In this document: positions 32,530 to 42,123 of the stretch, piece after piece
Position numbering within the stretch: position 1 is the stretch's first letter
How the letters are laid out: the number at the start of each line of letters is the position of its first letter
DNA from: Desulfacinum infernum DSM 9756
GTDB taxonomy: Bacteria > Desulfobacterota > Syntrophobacteria > Syntrophobacterales > DSM-9756
Direction of reading: 5' to 3'
Assembly (NCBI RefSeq): GCF_900129305.1
Contig: NZ_FQVB01000032.1
Location: 1-55,221 of the forward strand
Length of the DNA: 55,221 bases
Translations under genes and position numbers: made by a program
Notes under the pieces: model-generated
What the model was told of the DNA's origin: nothing
Database searches by the model: none
Seen by the model: only the letters and a program-made list of their open reading frames with translations

Positions 32530-34110
32530 ATGAAAATTCTCATCTGCGACGGCATGCACCCCAAGGGCCTGGATCTCCTCCGGGCCGAAGACGATCTGGA
32601 AGTTCTCGCCCCCGACCAGCCTGGGCCGGAGGAAGTCCGCGAGCTGGCGGCCGACTGCGACGCCCTGGTGGTTCGAAGCCGAACCAAGGTGACGGAGGAT
32701 CTCATCAGCGCCGCCCCCCGGCTCAAGGTGATCGGCCGGGCGGGCACCGGCGTGGATAACATCGACATTGCGGCGGCCAGCGCCCGCGGCATCCTGGTGA
32801 TGAACACACCCGGGGCCAACGCCATGGCCGCGGCCGAACACACCATGGCGCTCATGCTGGCCCTGGCCCGCCACGTGCCCCAGGCCACCCAGTCCCTGCG
32901 GGATGGCCGTTGGGAAAAGAAGCGGTTCATGGGCACCGAACTCTACCAGCAGACCCTGGGCATCATCGGTCTGGGCAAGATCGGCGCCATCGTGGCCGAC
33001 CGGGCCCTGGGCATGAAGATGAACGTGCTGGTCTATGACCCCCACATCACCCCGGAAACGGCGGCCATCATGGGCACCGAGTGGGTTCCGCTGGAAGAGC
33101 TTTTCCAGCGTTCGGACTTCATCACCCTGCACACCCCGCTGACGCCGGACACCCGAAACATCATCAACCGGGATTCCATTGCGCTCATGAAGAAGGGCGT
33201 GCGGATCATCAACTGCGCCCGGGGAGGATTGGTGGACGAAGAGGCCCTCTACGAAGCCCTGGTTTCCGGTCATGTGGCCGGGGCCGCCCTGGACGTGTTC
33301 GCCAAGGAACCCCCGGAAGGCAACCCGCTGCTCCGCCTGGAAAACGTGATCTTCACACCCCACCTGGGCGCTTCCAGCTTCCAGGCTCAGGAGAACGTGG
33401 CCCGGGCCATTGCGTCCCAGATCGTGGACTATCTCAAGAGGGGCATCATCCGAAACGCCGTCAACTTCCCCTCCATCAGCCCCCGGGATTACGAGCGCAT
33501 CAAGCCCTATCTCACCCTGGCCGAGCGCCTGGGGCACTTGCAGGGGCAGCTCTGTTCTCCCATCGAGCGCGTGGAGATCGAATACAGCGGGCCGGAATTG
33601 ACGGAGCTTCCCCTGGATCCCCTCACCCAGAGTATCGCCAAGGGGCTGTTGGATCCCATCCTGGCGGAAAAGGTCAACCTGGTGAACGCGCCCATGCTGC
33701 TCAAGGAGCGCAAGATCCAGCTGGTGGCCACCACCACGTCGGAAGCCAGGGGATACACGGGGCTCATCCGCGTCACGGTGGAGGGCAAAGGCCGGAAGCG
33801 CTCCGCCACGGGCGCCGTCTTTCCCGGCAATGAAATCCGTCTCGTCCGCATGAACACCTACCGGCTGGAAGCGGAGCTGGAGGGGATCAACCTGATCGTG
33901 CAAAACGTGGACAAGCCCGGGGTGATCGGCTTCATCGGCACCACGCTGGGAACCCACCAGGTGAACATCGCCAACATGCACCTGAGCCGCACCCCGGAAA
34001 AGGACAGGGCCATCGCCATCATCCGCCTGGACGGGGAAGCTCCCCCCGAAGCCCTGGACGCCCTTCGATCCAATCCCGACATCCTGAGCGTGGAGCAGGT
34101 GTGGTTGTAG
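32530..34110 (+). CDS. serA: D-3-phosphoglycerate dehydrogenase
   Basis: The 526-residue enzyme has the long (type I) SerA layout. A substrate domain (VVRSRTKVTEDLI) leads to an NAD-binding domain (LGIIGLGKIGAIVADRALGMKM), with catalytic Arg in NCARGGLVDEEALYEAL and the Glu/His pair (FAKEPPEGNPLL, FTPHLGASSFQAQENVA). An intervening domain and a C-terminal ACT domain (DKPGVIGFIGTTLGTHQVNIANM) follow. It catalyses the first step of serine synthesis and the ACT domain probably senses serine. The Shine-Dalgarno sequence is weak. Confidence 0.95.
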   Translation: MKILICDGMHPKGLDLLRAEDDLEVLAPDQPGPEEVRELAADCDALVVRSRTKVTEDLISAAPRLKVIGRAGTGVDNIDIAAASARGILVMNTPGANAMAAAEHTMALMLALARHVPQATQSLRDGRWEKKRFMGTELYQQTLGIIGLGKIGAIVADRALGMKMNVLVYDPHITPETAAIMGTEWVPLEELFQRSDFITLHTPLTPDTRNIINRDSIALMKKGVRIINCARGGLVDEEALYEALVSGHVAGAALDVFAKEPPEGNPLLRLENVIFTPHLGASSFQAQENVARAIASQIVDYLKRGIIRNAVNFPSISPRDYERIKPYLTLAERLGHLQGQLCSPIERVEIEYSGPELTELPLDPLTQSIAKGLLDPILAEKVNLVNAPMLLKERKIQLVATTTSEARGYTGLIRVTVEGKGRKRSATGAVFPGNEIRLVRMNTYRLEAELEGINLIVQNVDKPGVIGFIGTTLGTHQVNIANMHLSRTPEKDRAIAIIRLDGEAPPEALDALRSNPDILSVEQVWL

Positions 34111-34740
<630 letters not shown>

Positions 34741-34744
34741 GCGC

Positions 34745-34785
34745 AAAAAAGAACCTGCCCGGCCGGAGGGGTCGAGCCGGGCAGG
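34745..34785 (-). terminator. Probable ilvE terminator
   Basis: On the reverse strand CCTGCCCGGC...GCCGGGCAGG is followed by TTCTTTTTTGCG. It lies about 110 bases beyond the ilvE stop codon. A weaker hairpin (AAATTCAAC...GTTGAATTT, about 34857-34880) stands closer to the gene without a clear T-run. Confidence 0.65.
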
Positions 34786-34894
34786 CCAAGGAGGGGTTAG
34801 GAGAAGGCGACATAGAGTCAGCCTACCTGCCTAGTACATTAATTCGGGACTGAATGAAATTCAACCCCCTTGTTGAATTTCGCAGGAAATAATT

Positions 34895-35965
34895 TTACAG
34901 GGTCACTTGGTGGATCCAGCCGAAGGGATCCTCCTTTTCCCCGTACTGAATGCCCACGATTTCGTCATAGAAGCGCCGCGACCACTCCCCGACGCTCCCG
35001 TCCTGAACCACGTAGCTCTTTTCCTTGTAGAAGACCTCTCCCACCGGCGAGATGACCGCCGCCGTCCCGGTGCCGAAGATTTCCTTGAGATCCCCGGAAG
35101 CGATGCCGTCGATCACCTCGTCGATGGTGACGGGCCGTTCGTTCACGGCGATGCCCCAATGCTTGGCCAGATCGATCACCGATTCGCGGGTGACGCCGGG
35201 CAGGATGGACCCGCTCAAAGGCGGCGTAACCAGCTCGTCTTTCAGACGGAAGAAGATGTTCATGGTGCCCACCTCTTCCACGTAGCGCCGCTCCACCGCA
35301 TCGAGCCACAGCACCTGGGTGTAGCCTTTCTTCTTGGCCAGCTCGGCGGCAAACAGGCTGGCCGCGTAATTGGCCATGGTCTTGGCTTCTCCCACCCCGC
35401 CCCGCACGGCCCGCACGTACTGGTCGCTCACGTAGATCTTGATGGGATTGAACCCTTCCGGGTAGTAGGCCCCCACCGGGCCCGTGATGATGTAGTGGAT
35501 GTATTCCGCGGCGGGCCGGACCCCCAGATGGGGTTCCGAAGCGATCATGGTGGGGCGGATGTAAAGGGAGGCCCCCACACTGCGGGGGATCCACTCCACG
35601 TCCAGGCGCACCAGGGCTTCAATGGCCTCCAGGTGCAGTTGCGCGTCCACTTCCGGCATGCACATGCGGCGCACCGACCGGTTGAACCGTTCCATGTTCT
35701 TGAGCGGACGGAAGAGATGGATCCGGCCGTCGGCGCAGCGGTACGCCTTCAGCCCCTCGAAGATCCCTTGGCCGTAGTGGAGCACCATGGCGGCGGGATC
35801 CAGTTCCAGGGGGCCGTAGGGGATTACCCGCGGATTCTGCCAGGCGCCTTCCTGGTAATCCATGCGGAACATGTGATCGCTGAAGATCCTGCCGAAAACC
35901 AGCTGGTCGTCAGCGGGACGAGGTCTGCGTTGTTCCGGTGCCACAGGATGAACCGAGATCTGCAT
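34895..35965 (-). CDS. ilvE: Branched-chain amino acid aminotransferase
   Basis: The 356-residue class IV PLP aminotransferase has the long-form pattern: HYGQGIFEGLKAYR, RFNRSVRRMCMPE, GGVGEAKTMANYAAS with the PLP Lys (AKTMANY), EVGTMNIFF and FGTGTAAVISPVGE. It makes or transaminates Leu, Ile and Val. The ATG at 35965 is preferred over 36004 because GGGAGG precedes it. A glnQ-like ATPase gene ends 77 bases upstream on the same strand, so they may be co-transcribed. Confidence 0.93.
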   Translation of the reverse strand: MQISVHPVAPEQRRPRPADDQLVFGRIFSDHMFRMDYQEGAWQNPRVIPYGPLELDPAAMVLHYGQGIFEGLKAYRCADGRIHLFRPLKNMERFNRSVRRMCMPEVDAQLHLEAIEALVRLDVEWIPRSVGASLYIRPTMIASEPHLGVRPAAEYIHYIITGPVGAYYPEGFNPIKIYVSDQYVRAVRGGVGEAKTMANYAASLFAAELAKKKGYTQVLWLDAVERRYVEEVGTMNIFFRLKDELVTPPLSGSILPGVTRESVIDLAKHWGIAVNERPVTIDEVIDGIASGDLKEIFGTGTAAVISPVGEVFYKEKSYVVQDGSVGEWSRRFYDEIVGIQYGEKEDPFGWIHQVTL

Positions 35966-36042
35966 TGGAGCCTCCCACGTTGCGTTCCATGCCGTTACCG
36001 CCAACGGCCCCGGGCGGGACCCGTCCGGAGGCCGATCCCATC

Positions 36043-36780
36043 TCAGTGAGTGAGGATCTTGCTCAGAAAGAGCCTGGTGCGCTCATTTTGAGGATTGGAG
36101 AAGAAGACCTCCGGCGGGGCGCTTTCGATCAGCCTCCCCTCGTCCATGAAGACCACCCGGTGGGCTACCTCCCGGGCGAACCCCATCTCGTGGGTCACCA
36201 CCACCATGGTCATGCCCTCCCGGGCCAGGTTCTTCATGACGTCCAGGACCTCGTTGATCATCTCCGGGTCCAGGGCGGACGTGGGCTCGTCGAAGAGCAT
36301 GATCTTGGGCTTCATGGCCAGGCCCCGGGCGATGGCCACCCGCTGCTGCTGGCCGCCGGAAAGCTGCGCCGGGTACTGATCCGCCTTGTCCCGGATGCCC
36401 ACCTTGTCCAGAATGTCCAGGGCCAGGGCCTCCGCCTCTTCCCGGGGCATCTTGCGCACCTTCATGGGAGCCAGCGTGATGTTTTCCAGGGCCGTCATGT
36501 GGGGATAGAGGTTGAACTGCTGAAAGACGAAACCGATCTCGGCCCGAAGGCGCGTGAGATCGGTGGTGGGGGCGTTGATGTCCATGCCGTCCACCACGAT
36601 GGTCCCCTTCTGGATGGGCTCCAGCTTGTTGATGCAGCGGATCATGGTGCTCTTTCCCGACCCGCTGGGTCCGCACACCACCACCACCTCGCCCGAGTTC
36701 ACGGCAAAGTCGATGTCTTTGAGGACGTGGAGATCCCCGAACCACTTGTGGACGCCTTGGAAGGAAATCATGGGTTCCAT
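36043..36780 (-). CDS. glnQ: Polar amino acid ABC transporter ATPase, GlnQ-like (orphan)
   Basis: The ~245-residue ATPase shows Walker [26 protein letters not shown], the signature [16 protein letters not shown] and Walker [16 protein letters not shown]. It is typical of glutamine/glutamate/aspartate importers. No permease or binding protein gene is adjacent, so it must work with partners elsewhere or be a leftover. The start ATG is taken at 36780. Confidence 0.9.
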   Translation of the reverse strand: MEPMISFQGVHKWFGDLHVLKDIDFAVNSGEVVVVCGPSGSGKSTMIRCINKLEPIQKGTIVVDGMDINAPTTDLTRLRAEIGFVFQQFNLYPHMTALENITLAPMKVRKMPREEAEALALDILDKVGIRDKADQYPAQLSGGQQQRVAIARGLAMKPKIMLFDEPTSALDPEMINEVLDVMKNLAREGMTMVVVTHEMGFAREVAHRVVFMDEGRLIESAPPEVFFSNPQNERTRLFLSKILTH

Positions 36781-36881
36781 CCGAACCCCCGTCGGGTGAG
36801 CTTCCGTCGTCTTTCGATCGTCACCACAATATGCTAAATAGGCGTGCGTTTGCAAGCACCCTAACCGAGAAGGAGCCGGCC

Positions 36882-37655
36882 ATGTTGGGAAAAGACGGAA
36901 CCGGGGCCGACCGCCCGGCGGCCGTCACCGTGGGCGACGAGCTCACCCTGGGCGAACGGCCCAACGACAACCTGATCTGGATGCTTCGAGCCTTCGCCGA
37001 AAGAGGACGTCCGGCCCAGGTGGGCCTGGTGCTCCCGGACCATGACGAGGTGATCGCTTTTCACGTCCGGAACCTTCTGGAACAGGGCTGTCGGCCCGTC
37101 TTCATCTCCGGGGGCATCGGGGGCACCCACGACGACCGCACGCGCCAGGGCGTGGCCTTGGCCCTGAACCGCCCCTTGGAACTCCACGAGGAGTGCGACG
37201 CCATCTTATCTCGCAGGTACAAGGAAAGGTACACGGAGCAGAGGCGCCGCATGGCCTGGCTTCCCCGGGGAGCTTCCCTCATCCCCAATGCCACGGGAGC
37301 CCCGGGCTTTCAGGTGGAGTCCGTCTATGCCTTCCCGGGATTTCCCAGCATGCTGAAGCCCATGGCCGCCGCCGTTCTGGATGATCTCTGGGGCCCCGCG
37401 GACGGCCCGCAATTGGACGCCGCGGAGATCACCCTTCCCGTTCCCGAAGGGGACGTGGCCGAGCCGGTGGAGGATTTCGCCCGAAGGCATCCCCGCGTTC
37501 GGGTGGGGATCTACCCGCGCATCGCACCCGGGGGGCCCGAGGTGAGCATCCGCTTCCGGTTCGGGAAAGACGATGGGGTCTCCCGCCGGTCCGTCGAAAT
37601 GTTCCTGTCCGACCTGCAGGTGCGTTACGGTGCGAAAGGACCTCAAAACCACTGA
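36882..37655 (+). CDS. Molybdopterin-binding (MoaB/CinA N-terminal) domain protein
   Basis: The 257-residue protein begins with [21 protein letters not shown] and [12 protein letters not shown], the pattern of the MoCF_biosynth fold shared by MoaB/MogA and the N-terminal half of CinA. It has no CinA deamidase domain. Precise substrate unknown. AAGGAG precedes the ATG at 36882. It is 18 bases upstream of the ferredoxin-nitroreductase gene, so the two are probably co-expressed. Confidence 0.75.
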   Translation: MLGKDGTGADRPAAVTVGDELTLGERPNDNLIWMLRAFAERGRPAQVGLVLPDHDEVIAFHVRNLLEQGCRPVFISGGIGGTHDDRTRQGVALALNRPLELHEECDAILSRRYKERYTEQRRRMAWLPRGASLIPNATGAPGFQVESVYAFPGFPSMLKPMAAAVLDDLWGPADGPQLDAAEITLPVPEGDVAEPVEDFARRHPRVRVGIYPRIAPGGPEVSIRFRFGKDDGVSRRSVEMFLSDLQVRYGAKGPQNH

Positions 37656-37673
37656 CTCGAAAAGGAGATCTTC

Positions 37674-38498
37674 ATGGCCTTGATCAAGGTGGACGAAACC
37701 AAGTGTGAAAAAGACGGCGCGTGCGTCCGCGTGTGTCCGGCGGGCATCCTGACCCTCCAGGGCGACGGCCGGCCGGCCGTTCTTCGGGGCATGGCGCAGT
37801 TCTGCATCGCCTGCGGCCACTGCGTGGCCGTTTGTCCCCAGGGCGCCCTGGACAATGTGCGCGCGCCCCTGGCGGCCCAGCAGCCGCTGGAACGCTTTCC
37901 GGTGCTGGACCCGGAAACGGCCCTCCACTTCCTTCGCTCCCGCCGGTCCATTCGGTGTTACAAGCCGGAACCGGTCCCCCGGGAGCTCATGGAAAAGCTG
38001 CTGCAGGCCGCCCGCTACGCCCCTTCCGGGCACAACTCCCAGGGCCTTTCCTTCCTCGTTGTGGAAAAGAAGGAACACCTGGCCGCCATCAAGGACCTGG
38101 TGGTCCGCTGGATGAAGGCCCTGGTGGACTCGGGATCCGAACTGGCCCAAAGGTTCCACATGCCGGGCATTCTCAGGGCTCACGAACGGGGCGTGGACCG
38201 GATCCTTCGAGACGCCCCCCAACTGATCGTGGTCACCGCCCCCAAGGACCACGCGGCGGCCCGGGTGACCACCTTTCTGGCCCTGGAATACGTGGAACTC
38301 TACGCCACCACCCTGGGCCTGGGCACCTGCTGGGCCGGATACGTGAACACCTGCGCCCAGACAGCTCGGGACCTGGCGGCCTTCCTCCGTATCCCCGAAG
38401 ACCACGTGATCACCGGCACCATGATGGTGGGCTATCCCGACGTGACCTACCACCGCCTGCCGGAAAGAAACCCCCTGGATCTCCGCTGGATGGAATAA
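37674..38498 (+). CDS. Ferredoxin-fused nitroreductase-family protein
   Basis: The 274-residue protein starts with a 2[4Fe-4S] ferredoxin (DGACVRVCPAGI, CIACGHCVAVCPQGAL; cysteines at about 10-55). A flavin nitroreductase domain follows (RRSIRCYKPEPVPRELMEKLLQAARYAPSGHNSQG, then GLGTCWAGYV). This combination is common in anaerobes and would let the flavin exchange electrons with ferredoxin; the substrate is unknown. AAAGGAG precedes the ATG. Confidence 0.9.
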   Translation: MALIKVDETKCEKDGACVRVCPAGILTLQGDGRPAVLRGMAQFCIACGHCVAVCPQGALDNVRAPLAAQQPLERFPVLDPETALHFLRSRRSIRCYKPEPVPRELMEKLLQAARYAPSGHNSQGLSFLVVEKKEHLAAIKDLVVRWMKALVDSGSELAQRFHMPGILRAHERGVDRILRDAPQLIVVTAPKDHAAARVTTFLALEYVELYATTLGLGTCWAGYVNTCAQTARDLAAFLRIPEDHVITGTMMVGYPDVTYHRLPERNPLDLRWME

Positions 38499-38511
38499 AG
38501 GCGAAAAAAAA

Positions 38512-38539
38512 GTAGGGGCGAAAGATGTTTCGCCCCTAC
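38512..38539. repeat. Palindromic repeat family A, copy acting as convergent terminator
   Basis: GTAGGGGCG-AAAGATGTTT-CGCCCCTAC preceded by A8 and followed by CTTTTGCG, between two convergent genes. The run of A and T on either side would let it work as a terminator. Confidence 0.7.
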
Positions 38540-38581
38540 CTTTTGCGTTCGGTTGAAATTCCAGGTGGCGAGCCCGGAAAC

Positions 38582-39307
38582 CTACTCGTCGCCCTTCCGC
38601 TTCGGTTTGGGAAGGCTCAGCCGGAAGATCAGGACCACCGGCAGCACGATCAGGGCCATCAGGCCGATGCGGCTGGCCTGCTCGGGGCTCAGATACCCCG
38701 CCCACACCCGGAAAAGCCCCAGGGTGGGATCCAGGGCGGCCGCCTTCTTGAAGTGTTCCCGGGCGAGCAGCTCGTGTCCCTGATCGGCGTAAATCCGGGC
38801 TTGCACATTGAGAGCCCGGGCCATGGAGGCGGCATCGTCGTGCAGCCGGAGGACCTGGTCCGCATCCCGACGGGCCTCATCGAAGCGCTTCAGATCGTAG
38901 TAAACGCGGGCCCGGTGGCTCAGGACCTCCGAGTCCTTGGGCTGGATGCGGTGGGCGGCACGGAGATCCTCCAGGGCCTTCTCGGGCATGTTCTGTCTGA
39001 GATACGCCAGGGCCCGATAGAGATAGACGCGGTGATCGGCGGATCCACTCTCGATATAGGCCGTGAGGTCCCCCACGGCCTCCTGGTACTTGCCTTGGTA
39101 GTAGTAAAGGATGCCCCGCTCCCGGTGCGCGTCCACCAGCGTGGCGTCCTTTTCCAGCGCCTCGGTGTAGAGCTCCACCCGTTTGAACATGATGGATTCT
39201 TTCTGGGCCTTCAGGTAAAGATCGGAAGCACTTTGCATGGCGACCGCCGGAGTGGTGAGGATCACACCCACCATGGCCGCGACGATGACGGAGGTCCATT
39301 TCTTCAT
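38582..39307 (-). CDS. Membrane-anchored TPR protein
   Basis: The 241-residue protein has a signal peptide (SVIVAAMVGVILTTPAVAM). Four to five TPR repeats follow from about 35 to 190 (for example YLYRALAYLRQNMPEKALEDLRAAHRIQP). A C-terminal membrane helix (RIGLMALIVLPVVLIFRLSL) leads to a Lys-rich tail. It probably faces the periplasm as a protein-binding scaffold. No partner is evident in the neighbouring genes. Confidence 0.8.
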   Translation of the reverse strand: MKKWTSVIVAAMVGVILTTPAVAMQSASDLYLKAQKESIMFKRVELYTEALEKDATLVDAHRERGILYYYQGKYQEAVGDLTAYIESGSADHRVYLYRALAYLRQNMPEKALEDLRAAHRIQPKDSEVLSHRARVYYDLKRFDEARRDADQVLRLHDDAASMARALNVQARIYADQGHELLAREHFKKAAALDPTLGLFRVWAGYLSPEQASRIGLMALIVLPVVLIFRLSLPKPKRKGDE

Positions 39308-39552
39308 GACTTTTTCCTTTCCACGTCCGGAATGCGAGCGGTCGGTGCCGCTTCAACATCTCTATCGGAACGTTCGCTGCTCAACATAAGGCTGATTTTG
39401 AGATAAGCAATAGACGGGCCAGGCACGTTCCGAACGAGGCACTTGCTTGTGCCACAACCGGCCATAAAAGGAAAGAAAAAGATGGAAGTGTCTCTCCGGC
39501 AAGGTGTTTGCGCGGGGAACCCCATTACAACCAATGAACAAGGAGAATCGCC
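39308..39552. other. Upstream region of fprA
   Basis: About 245 bases without a gene. An inverted repeat GGCACTTGCTTGTGCC (about 39438-39453) and two GAACG-containing boxes are seen; they could be regulatory, but I recognise no specific site. Confidence 0.3.
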
Positions 39553-40749
39553 ATGAACCGAACCCTGACCTTGGCGGACGACACGTTCTGGGTGGGCGTC
39601 AACGACCACGAAACGGAACTCTTCGAGGCCCTCTGGCCCTTACCCTACGGCGTGTCCTACAACGCCTACCTGATCGTGGATGAACAAGTGGCCCTCATCG
39701 ACGCGGTGAAGGGACATTTTCTCACGGAACACATCCAGAAGATTGCGGCCGCCCTTCCTCCAGGAAAGACGGTGGACTATCTCATCATCAACCACATGGA
39801 ACCGGACCACACCGGAGCCATCCGGATCCTGCGAAAGGCGTTTCCCGGCCTGACCCTGGTGGGCAACAAGAAAACCCTGGATATGCTCGCCGCCTTCTAC
39901 GGGCTGGACCAGGACTGCCTGGAAGTGAAAGACGGGGACGTCCTGGAACTGGGGCGCCATCGGCTCCAGTTCCACCTCACCCCCATGCTCCATTGGCCGG
40001 AAACCATGATGACCCTGGACACCACCACGGGGGTGCTCTTTTCCGGCGACGCCTTCGGGGGCTTCGGCTCGGTGGAACAGGGCCTTTTCGACGACGAAGC
40101 GGACCTGGAACTGATGGAAGGGGAAATGCTTCGCTACTACACCAACATCATCGCCCGCTACAGCCAGATGGTCCAAAAGGGGATCGAAAAGGTCAAAAAC
40201 CTGACTTTTCGGGTGGTGGCCCCCACCCACGGCGTCGTCTGGCGGAAGGACCCCGGCCGAGCCGTTTCCCTCTACGACGAATGGAGCCGCCAGGAGGGCG
40301 AACCCGGAGTCACCGTCGCCTACGCCTCCATGTACGGCAACACGCAAAGGCTGGTGGAAAGCGCCGTCCGGGCCCTGGTGGAACGCGGGGTGCCGGTGGC
40401 GGTGCACAACCTGTCGCGATCCCACGCCTCCTACGTGGTGGCCGACATCTGGCGCCACAAGGGACTGCTCCTGGCCTGTCCCACCTACAACACCGGGCTC
40501 TTTCCGGCCATGGACGACCTGCTGCGGCTTCTGGAAAACAAGATGCTCAAGAACAAACAAGTGGGCATTCTAGGCTCCTTTGCCTGGTCGGGAGGGGCCG
40601 TGAAGGCCATGCGCCAGTTTACGGACACCCTGCACCTGGATCTGGTGGAGCCGGTGGTGGAGGCCAAGGGGGCCGGGACGGAGGAGGATGGGGAAAAGTG
40701 CCGGGAGTTGGGCGAACGATTGGCGGATGCGGTGATGGGTGACGAGTGA
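39553..40749 (+). CDS. fprA: A-type flavoprotein / flavodiiron protein
   Basis: The 398-residue protein joins a metallo-beta-lactamase-like diiron domain (NHMEPDHTG, LHWPETMMTLD, SGDAFGGFGS, APTHGVVWRKDP, which carry the His/Asp/Glu ligands) to a C-terminal flavodoxin domain (VAYASMYGNTQRLVES). Such proteins reduce O2 to water or NO to N2O in anaerobes and protect against oxidative or nitrosative stress. The last residues GDE and the TGA stop are read from a short heptamer repeat. GGAG precedes the ATG. Confidence 0.94.
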   Translation: MNRTLTLADDTFWVGVNDHETELFEALWPLPYGVSYNAYLIVDEQVALIDAVKGHFLTEHIQKIAAALPPGKTVDYLIINHMEPDHTGAIRILRKAFPGLTLVGNKKTLDMLAAFYGLDQDCLEVKDGDVLELGRHRLQFHLTPMLHWPETMMTLDTTTGVLFSGDAFGGFGSVEQGLFDDEADLELMEGEMLRYYTNIIARYSQMVQKGIEKVKNLTFRVVAPTHGVVWRKDPGRAVSLYDEWSRQEGEPGVTVAYASMYGNTQRLVESAVRALVERGVPVAVHNLSRSHASYVVADIWRHKGLLLACPTYNTGLFPAMDDLLRLLENKMLKNKQVGILGSFAWSGGAVKAMRQFTDTLHLDLVEPVVEAKGAGTEEDGEKCRELGERLADAVMGDE

Positions 40750-40759
40750 CGATTGAAGG
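40732..40759. repeat. Short heptamer array at the fprA stop codon
   Basis: GTGATGG-GTGACGA-GTGACGA-TTGAAGG: four units of the same heptamer family as at 26061-26158. The fprA stop codon (40747-40749) lies in the third unit. Confidence 0.75.
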
Positions 40760-40765
40760 GTGAGG

Positions 40766-40800
40766 GGGCTCCGGGGAGCGTCGCCGGAGCCCTTTCCTTT
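40766..40800 (+). terminator. fprA terminator
   Basis: GGGCTCCGG (40766-40774) pairs with CCGGAGCCC (40784-40792), followed by TTTCCTTTTC. It lies between convergent genes. Confidence 0.75.
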
Positions 40801-41658
40801 TCAGTTGTCGTTTTTGTTGCGGTAGACCAGAACGGGGCGGGTGGTGCGGCTCACGATGCTCAGGGCCTCGTCGCTGATCATCTTGGCGATCCGAGGCCGG
40901 TCGTGCCCGTAGGCTCCCAGGACCAGGAGATCGTAGTTTCCGGAGATGATCTCCTTGAGGGTTTCGTCCACGAAATCTCCCGCCGCCTCTTTCACTTCGG
41001 GGCTGTGCCCCAGCTTCTCCAGGGTTTCCTTGCCCAGCATGGTGCAGGCGCGCGCGAACTCCTCGCTCTCGCCCTTGTCCGTCTCCCGCACGTGGAGCAC
41101 GGTGATGTGAGGTTTCTTCCTTTCCAGCAGCGGCGCCAGGAACTCCAGGGCCTCCTGGTCGCACTTGGACCCCCGGTAGGCCACCAGCACCCTTTGCACC
41201 TCCCGAAGATCCCGCACAATCAGGACCGGTCGATTGGCATGGTGCAGGATCTTGGAATGGACCGTCCCCAGGATCAGGCCCTTGAGCGCGGAATGGCCGT
41301 GGGATCCCAGCACGATCATGTCGTAGTCGCCGCTTCGCGCCTCTTCCAGGATCACCTCGGCGGGCTCCCCCACCACGATCTTGGGCTCGCAGGGCACCTT
41401 TCCCGCCAGGCACACCTGGCAGGCGTCCATGATCTGGCCCCGAACCTCTTCGGTCTCCCGCTCGATGGTCTCCCCGGGGTCCTTGGGCTTTAGAAACGGT
41501 ACGTCAAACTGTTGCAGTTTGATCATGTCCACGTCGGGCTTGGCGTAGATCGCCTCCACCTCCGCGTCGAAATGCTCCAACAGATGGCACACGTATCGCA
41601 AGGCGATGTGGGATTCGGGACTTCTGTCCACGCCCACCAACACTTTCAATCGGCTCAT
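40801..41658 (-). CDS. Universal stress protein with two UspA domains
   Basis: The 285-residue protein has two UspA folds. The first starts LKVLVGVDRSPESHIAL and has the ATP-binding GSHGHSALKGLILGTVHSKI. The second starts QRVLVAYRGSKCDQEAL and has VLGAYGHDRPR. The first repeat looks able to bind nucleotide; the second lacks a full GxxG-S/T motif. AAGGAGG precedes the ATG at 41658. It is the third gene of a tauE-small membrane protein-usp operon. Confidence 0.9.
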   Translation of the reverse strand: MSRLKVLVGVDRSPESHIALRYVCHLLEHFDAEVEAIYAKPDVDMIKLQQFDVPFLKPKDPGETIERETEEVRGQIMDACQVCLAGKVPCEPKIVVGEPAEVILEEARSGDYDMIVLGSHGHSALKGLILGTVHSKILHHANRPVLIVRDLREVQRVLVAYRGSKCDQEALEFLAPLLERKKPHITVLHVRETDKGESEEFARACTMLGKETLEKLGHSPEVKEAAGDFVDETLKEIISGNYDLLVLGAYGHDRPRIAKMISDEALSIVSRTTRPVLVYRNKNDN

Positions 41659-41672
41659 GATCCCCTCCTTTC

Positions 41673-42107
41673 TCAATGGCCGCCGGCGCCCAAAATGCCC
41701 GAAGCCGCCAACATGAGCGCCAGCACCTCCAGGGTCACGATCCCCACGAAAAGCCAATCCTTCTTGCGCACGTACGCCGGAATCAGGGTGACGAAGCCCA
41801 CGATGGTCATGGCGCCCAAAAGGGCGATGCCCAGGAAGTTCAGATAGTCGCCTTTACCGAGCAGCAACGCCCAGCCCCAGCCGTGGGGAGCGTTGGCTTC
41901 GTGGAGGAATTCATCCACCGACAGCCGCCACAGATGAGGAATCTTGTTCAGGGGGATGTAGGGATCCAGCACCCCCGCCAGGTAGATCACGTACGTGATG
42001 ATCATGAGGAAAATCCCGATCCAGCACCCATAGAACAGCAGATCGGCGTAAAGCATCTGTTCCGGAGACGCCTTGGCGCTTTCCCTCGTCGCTTTGGTCT
42101 TCGTCAT
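41673..42107 (-). CDS. Small integral membrane protein (DUF1634-like)
   Basis: The 144-residue product has three hydrophobic segments (LLFYGCWIGIFLMIITYVIYLAG; YLNFLGIALLGAMTIVGFVTL; WLFVGIVTLEVLALMLAASGILG). It sits between a TauE/SafE exporter gene and a Usp gene. Small membrane proteins of this type (DUF1634 in some genomes) accompany TauE. The family call is tentative. AAGGAAGG precedes the ATG. Confidence 0.65.
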   Translation of the reverse strand: MTKTKATRESAKASPEQMLYADLLFYGCWIGIFLMIITYVIYLAGVLDPYIPLNKIPHLWRLSVDEFLHEANAPHGWGWALLLGKGDYLNFLGIALLGAMTIVGFVTLIPAYVRKKDWLFVGIVTLEVLALMLAASGILGAGGH

Positions 42108-42123
42108 GGCCGCACCTTCCTTT

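Noticed and set aside
34745-34894. A third peptide-leader attenuator near ilvE
   Set aside because: The hairpin with T-run lies downstream of ilvE on its strand, no amino-acid-rich short ORF precedes it, and no gene follows on that strand.
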